Both the position numbers and the translations under genes were made by a program. From the NCBI GenBank assembly GCA_964638005.1, contig CAZWXS010000078.1, forward strand, positions 1-8,016: a DNA stretch of 8,016 bases, given 5' to 3'. This DNA comes from JAAYYM01 sp964638005. Lineage in GTDB: Bacteria; Bacillota; Clostridia; Lachnospirales; Lachnospiraceae. The notes under the pieces were generated by a model that saw only the letters and a program-made list of their open reading frames with translations, did not search any database and had not been told where the DNA came from. This document shows positions 6,068-8,016 of this stretch, piece after piece (positions within the stretch are counted from its first letter, which is position 1; every line of letters starts with the position of its first letter).

Positions 6068-6634
6068 ATGGGATTTTTCGATAAGATCATCAAAAACGGC
6101 ATCAGTAGTGGTATTACAAACGGAATCAGCAATGGTATCAGTAATGGAATCAACAATGTACTTGAGGGCAAGGTCGGAGAAAAGCTGACAGAGGCTATGA
6201 CACCTCTCGGAGAGGCGGTCAGCAGAATGGCAGAGAATGCAACGGCACTTGCAGATGCACAGGATGATGCGATACAGTCCGTGAAAAATGCAAATACATA
6301 TGTTCCTGTAGAGAGCTTGATTGATGGTAATGTCGAAGCGAATTTTTCTGAGGTGCTCAGCACAGAGTTTACGGATTATGAGATCAGAAAGAATGTTTCT
6401 CCCATGGAGATCGGTGGCAGTGATGCTGCGAGAACTTATACATTTGGACTATATCAGGGTGGTGTTCCAAAGTTATTCATTACATTGACACCACATAACA
6501 GATATCAGAATCGTCCGTTCAGAGAGGCGAAGAGTGCCTGCGAGAACAACGGAATTCCATTCCTGAATTTCTTTACGCATTTCAGTAATGAGAAGACCTA
6601 TGTGGTAAACAGAATCAGAACTGCATTGCACTAA
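6068..6634 (+). CDS. Protein of unknown function with N-terminal G-I-x-x repeats
   Basis: A 188-aa protein that I do not recognise. ATG 6068 is chosen because AGGAGG (6055-6060) lies 7 nt upstream; the in-frame TTG at 6062 is too close to it. Residues 11-30 are five tandem tetrapeptides of the form G-I-x-x, followed by an alanine-rich, probably helical stretch (about 31-75, VGEKLTEAMTPLGEAVSRMAEN). Residues about 80-188 look like a globular alpha/beta domain, with strands TYTFGLYQ and VPKLFITLTPHN, a helix FREAKSACENNG and strand IPFLNFFTHF. That strand-helix-strand order is faintly reminiscent of endonuclease-like folds, but no D/E-x-K active site was found, so no function is claimed. No signal peptide or membrane helix is seen. 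It is the nearest gene upstream of the structured leader and reverse transcriptase, on the same strand. Confidence 0.8.
   Translation: MGFFDKIIKNGISSGITNGISNGISNGINNVLEGKVGEKLTEAMTPLGEAVSRMAENATALADAQDDAIQSVKNANTYVPVESLIDGNVEANFSEVLSTEFTDYEIRKNVSPMEIGGSDAARTYTFGLYQGGVPKLFITLTPHNRYQNRPFREAKSACENNGIPFLNFFTHFSNEKTYVVNRIRTALH
6098..6157 (+). repeat. Five tandem 12-bp units encoding G-I-(S/T/N)-(S/N)
   Basis: Codons 11-30 of the 188-aa gene form five imperfect 12-bp repeats, each Gly-Ile followed by two small polar residues (GISS, GITN, GISN, GISN, GINN). The third-base variation between copies suggests an old, protein-selected repeat rather than a recent slippage expansion. A period-4 Gly-Ile pattern can give a one-sided hydrophobic helix or a stacked repeat. 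Confidence 0.7.
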
Positions 6635-6652
6635 TCAATGAAACGGTTAATC

Positions 6653-6797
6653 AGAAAGGGGAACGCAATTCATTTGCACCTGTGGTTGGGCGAAGCATAG
6701 ATCATGATGACATAAAGGTCAGGTTTTACAGGTAACCGGTTTGTGTTCAGTCCCGTGTTCAGCATTGCTGACTTCAAAGCATTTCCCCTTTCTTTTT
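6653..6797 (+). ncRNA. Candidate structured RNA upstream of the reverse transcriptase
   Basis: AGAAAGGGGAA (6653-6663) is perfectly complementary to TTCCCCTTTCT (6783-6793), giving an 11-bp closing stem around 119 nt, with T's at 6793-6797. A further GC/GC pair (6665-6666 with 6779-6780) can extend it past a small internal loop. Inside are a 5-bp hairpin TCAGC-ATT-GCTGA (6759-6771), GCAA/TTGC (6665-6677), ACCTGT/ACAGGT (6678-6683 with 6728-6733) and AGGTCAG/CTGACTT (6716-6722 with 6768-6774); some of these exclude each other. The placement between a hypothetical gene and an RT, and the bracketing repeat, recall retron a1/a2 arms and the RNAs of defence-associated RTs. No convincing promoter was found at its 5' side, so it may be processed from a longer transcript. 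It could instead be a regulatory leader. Confidence 0.55.
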
Positions 6798-6821
6798 AAT
6801 ATAACAGGAGCATCTTGATTC

Positions 6822-6830
6822 AAGGAAAGG
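6822..6830 (+). promoter_or_regulatory. RT ribosome binding site that can be masked by the upstream arm
   Basis: AAGGAAAGG lies 7 nt before ATG 6838 and fixes that start; in that frame the upstream sequence has no other start codon before a stop at 6802. The same nine bases can pair with CCTTTCTTT at 6787-6795 (eight Watson-Crick pairs and one G-U), which overlaps the 3' arm of the 11-bp stem. The two pairings cannot form together. Confidence 0.6.
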
Positions 6831-6837
6831 TGATTCC

Positions 6838-8016
6838 ATGGGATTGTTGGATGAATTGACAGATGAGCGTAGTTGGTACGCTTTTTATGAATATAAGACG
6901 GAGAAGCAGCACTTGTCAAAGAAAGACGAACAGGAGCTGCTTACTTTTATCAAGGAGAAAAAATATCTTCCGCTTGCCAAAAGACTGGCAGCAGGGAATC
7001 CTTGTTTTGATTATCCGACAAAAAAACTTGTTAATAAAATGAATTCGACGAAGAAGCGGGTGGTTTATACCTTTGGCGAGGAGGAAACTTGGATTCTCAA
7101 ACTGATGTCCTATCTTCTATATCGATATGACGGTGTGATGCCGGATAATCTGTATTCGTTCCGCAAACATTACGGAGTAAAACGTGCCATATACAGATTG
7201 GTTGATGTGAAAGGCATTAATCGTATGTATTACTACAAGGCGGATATTTCCGATTACTTTAACAGCATTGATATTGCTCAATTGCTGCCGATGCTGGAAG
7301 TCATTATGCAGGAAGATGCAGGTCTGTATGCGTTTTTTGAAAGGCTGCTGACGGCGGATCATGCGCATTATGAAGGAAGCCTGATTCATGAAAAACGTGG
7401 TATCATGGCGGGATGTCCGATTGCTCCGTTTTTGGCCAATGTCTATTTGATGGAATTGGATCGTCAATTTGAAAAGAGCAGGATTCCCTATGCGAGATAT
7501 TCGGATGACATTATCTGCTTTGCATATAAGCCGGAGGCGAGAGACGTATATCGCCGCGATATTATCCGCTATATAGAAGCGCATGGGCTATCCATCAATC
7601 CTGCAAAGGAGTACACCGGTGCTCCGGGAGAAGTATGGGAATTCCTCGGGATCGCCTACCAGGATGGTAAGATTGATCTGTCAAGTGCAACGATGGAGAA
7701 GATGAAGGGCAAGATACGCAGAAAGGCGCATGCAATCTATCGGTGGAAGGAAAAGAAAAATGTGCCGGCACATACGGCAATGAAAACCTTTGTCCGCATC
7801 TTTAACTGCAAGTTCTTTGATGACAGGGAAACCAATGATGCCAATGACCTGACTTGGTCTCGCTGGTTCTTTCCGATCATCAATGTAGATACTTCGCTTA
7901 AGAAAATAGATGCATATATGCAGCAGTACACCAGATACATAGCAACCGGGAGGCATAATAAAGCCAATTACCGTGTGGATTATGCGCAACTGAAAAAATG
8001 CGGCTATCGCAGCTTG
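6838..8016 (+). CDS. Reverse transcriptase, unclassified, 3' end beyond the window
   Basis: An open frame from ATG 6838 to the window edge, 393 residues visible and no stop. It is an RNA-directed DNA polymerase. Motifs in order: DNLYSFRKHYGVKRAI (103-118), fingers; YYYKADISDYFNSIDI (131-146), motif A with first catalytic Asp136; RGIMAGCPIAPFLANVYLMELD (187-208), the GxP...SP/AP..aN.yL block; YARYSDDIICFA (218-229), the YxDD box with Asp223 and Asp224; SINPAKEYT (252-260) and WEFLGI (267-272). The visible end, TGRHNKANYR...CGYRSL, lies beyond the polymerase core. Retron-type VTG and NAxxH are absent, and motif 5 lacks the DGR pattern. No endonuclease or maturase-specific sequence can be confirmed. 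It is most like group-II-derived or 'unknown group' RTs, some of which are antiphage. The missing C-terminus could hold the deciding domain. Confidence 0.93.
   Translation, partial: MGLLDELTDERSWYAFYEYKTEKQHLSKKDEQELLTFIKEKKYLPLAKRLAAGNPCFDYPTKKLVNKMNSTKKRVVYTFGEEETWILKLMSYLLYRYDGVMPDNLYSFRKHYGVKRAIYRLVDVKGINRMYYYKADISDYFNSIDIAQLLPMLEVIMQEDAGLYAFFERLLTADHAHYEGSLIHEKRGIMAGCPIAPFLANVYLMELDRQFEKSRIPYARYSDDIICFAYKPEARDVYRRDIIRYIEAHGLSINPAKEYTGAPGEVWEFLGIAYQDGKIDLSSATMEKMKGKIRRKAHAIYRWKEKKNVPAHTAMKTFVRIFNCKFFDDRETNDANDLTWSRWFFPIINVDTSLKKIDAYMQQYTRYIATGRHNKANYRVDYAQLKKCGYRSL

Noticed and set aside
6638..6700. ATG 6638 opening a 20-residue peptide in the leader
   Set aside because: No Shine-Dalgarno sequence precedes it and the peptide shows no recognisable features.
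6631..6735. A 34-codon open stretch in the candidate RNA with protein-like composition (including NSFAPVVGRSIDHDDIKVRFYR)
   Set aside because: It has no ATG, overlaps the 5' arm of the 11-bp repeat, and its only in-frame alternative start (GTG 6682) has no well-placed ribosome site. It could be a coding relic or a translated part of the RNA, but chance cannot be excluded.
7117..7584. 155-codon open frame on the minus strand
   Set aside because: It lies fully inside the reverse transcriptase reading frame, which has clear motifs; the product shows no family features.
6838..8016. Retron RT
   Set aside because: Neither the NAxxH nor the VTG signature is present; the equivalent thumb position reads WEFLGI. 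The bracketing repeat alone is not enough to call a retron.
6838..8016. Diversity-generating retroelement RT
   Set aside because: The motif-5 block reads MAGCPIAPFLAN rather than the DGR-type pattern, and no template/variable repeat pair is visible; downstream sequence is missing, so this is not absolute.

Overview
The window looks like chromosome of a low-to-mid GC Firmicute, most likely a gut Lachnospiraceae-type clostridium. This is inferred from the AT-rich intergenic DNA, strong AGGAGG-type Shine-Dalgarno sites, sigma-A-like promoters and the protein families present. No rRNA, tRNA, CRISPR array, insertion sequence or transposase was seen.

Left part (1-1600, + strand): a cluster of small accessory genes with signs of decay. 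It holds a 78-aa two-helix membrane protein carrying the GGADGPT signature of Na+-pumping decarboxylase beta subunits, a 28-codon remnant of a DUF3795 protein, a GNAT acetyltransferase fused to a DUF3781-like domain, a possible short gene relic, and a second GNAT protein. The first three are nearly contiguous and probably share a transcript.

Middle part (1680-5960): an AI-2E/PerM-type membrane transporter with its own promoter (+ strand) converges on a minus-strand operon of a TetR regulator followed by a phenylacetate-CoA-ligase-like adenylating enzyme. The region upstream of tetR carries two matching 16-bp operators. One covers the tetR -35 box and the other lies just after the expected transcription start, which points to autorepression. 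A divergent flavodoxin-fold oxidoreductase with an Isf-type four-cysteine motif starts on the other side and may be co-controlled.

Right part (5980-8016, + strand): a 188-aa protein of unknown function with five G-I-x-x repeats, then about 200 nt of non-coding DNA, then a reverse transcriptase. The RT gene has no stop codon in the window and runs off the right edge, with 393 residues visible. It has a clear RT palm (DISDYF, AGCPIAPFLANVYL, YSDD) but lacks the retron VTG and the DGR-type motif-5 sequence. Its leader is bracketed by a perfect 11-bp inverted repeat 119 nt apart, followed by a T-run, and the 3' arm can alternatively pair with the RT ribosome binding site. A structured RNA directly ahead of an unclassified RT is the architecture of retrons and several defence-associated RT systems. 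This is the best candidate in the window for an undescribed system; its class and function are not established by the sequence alone.
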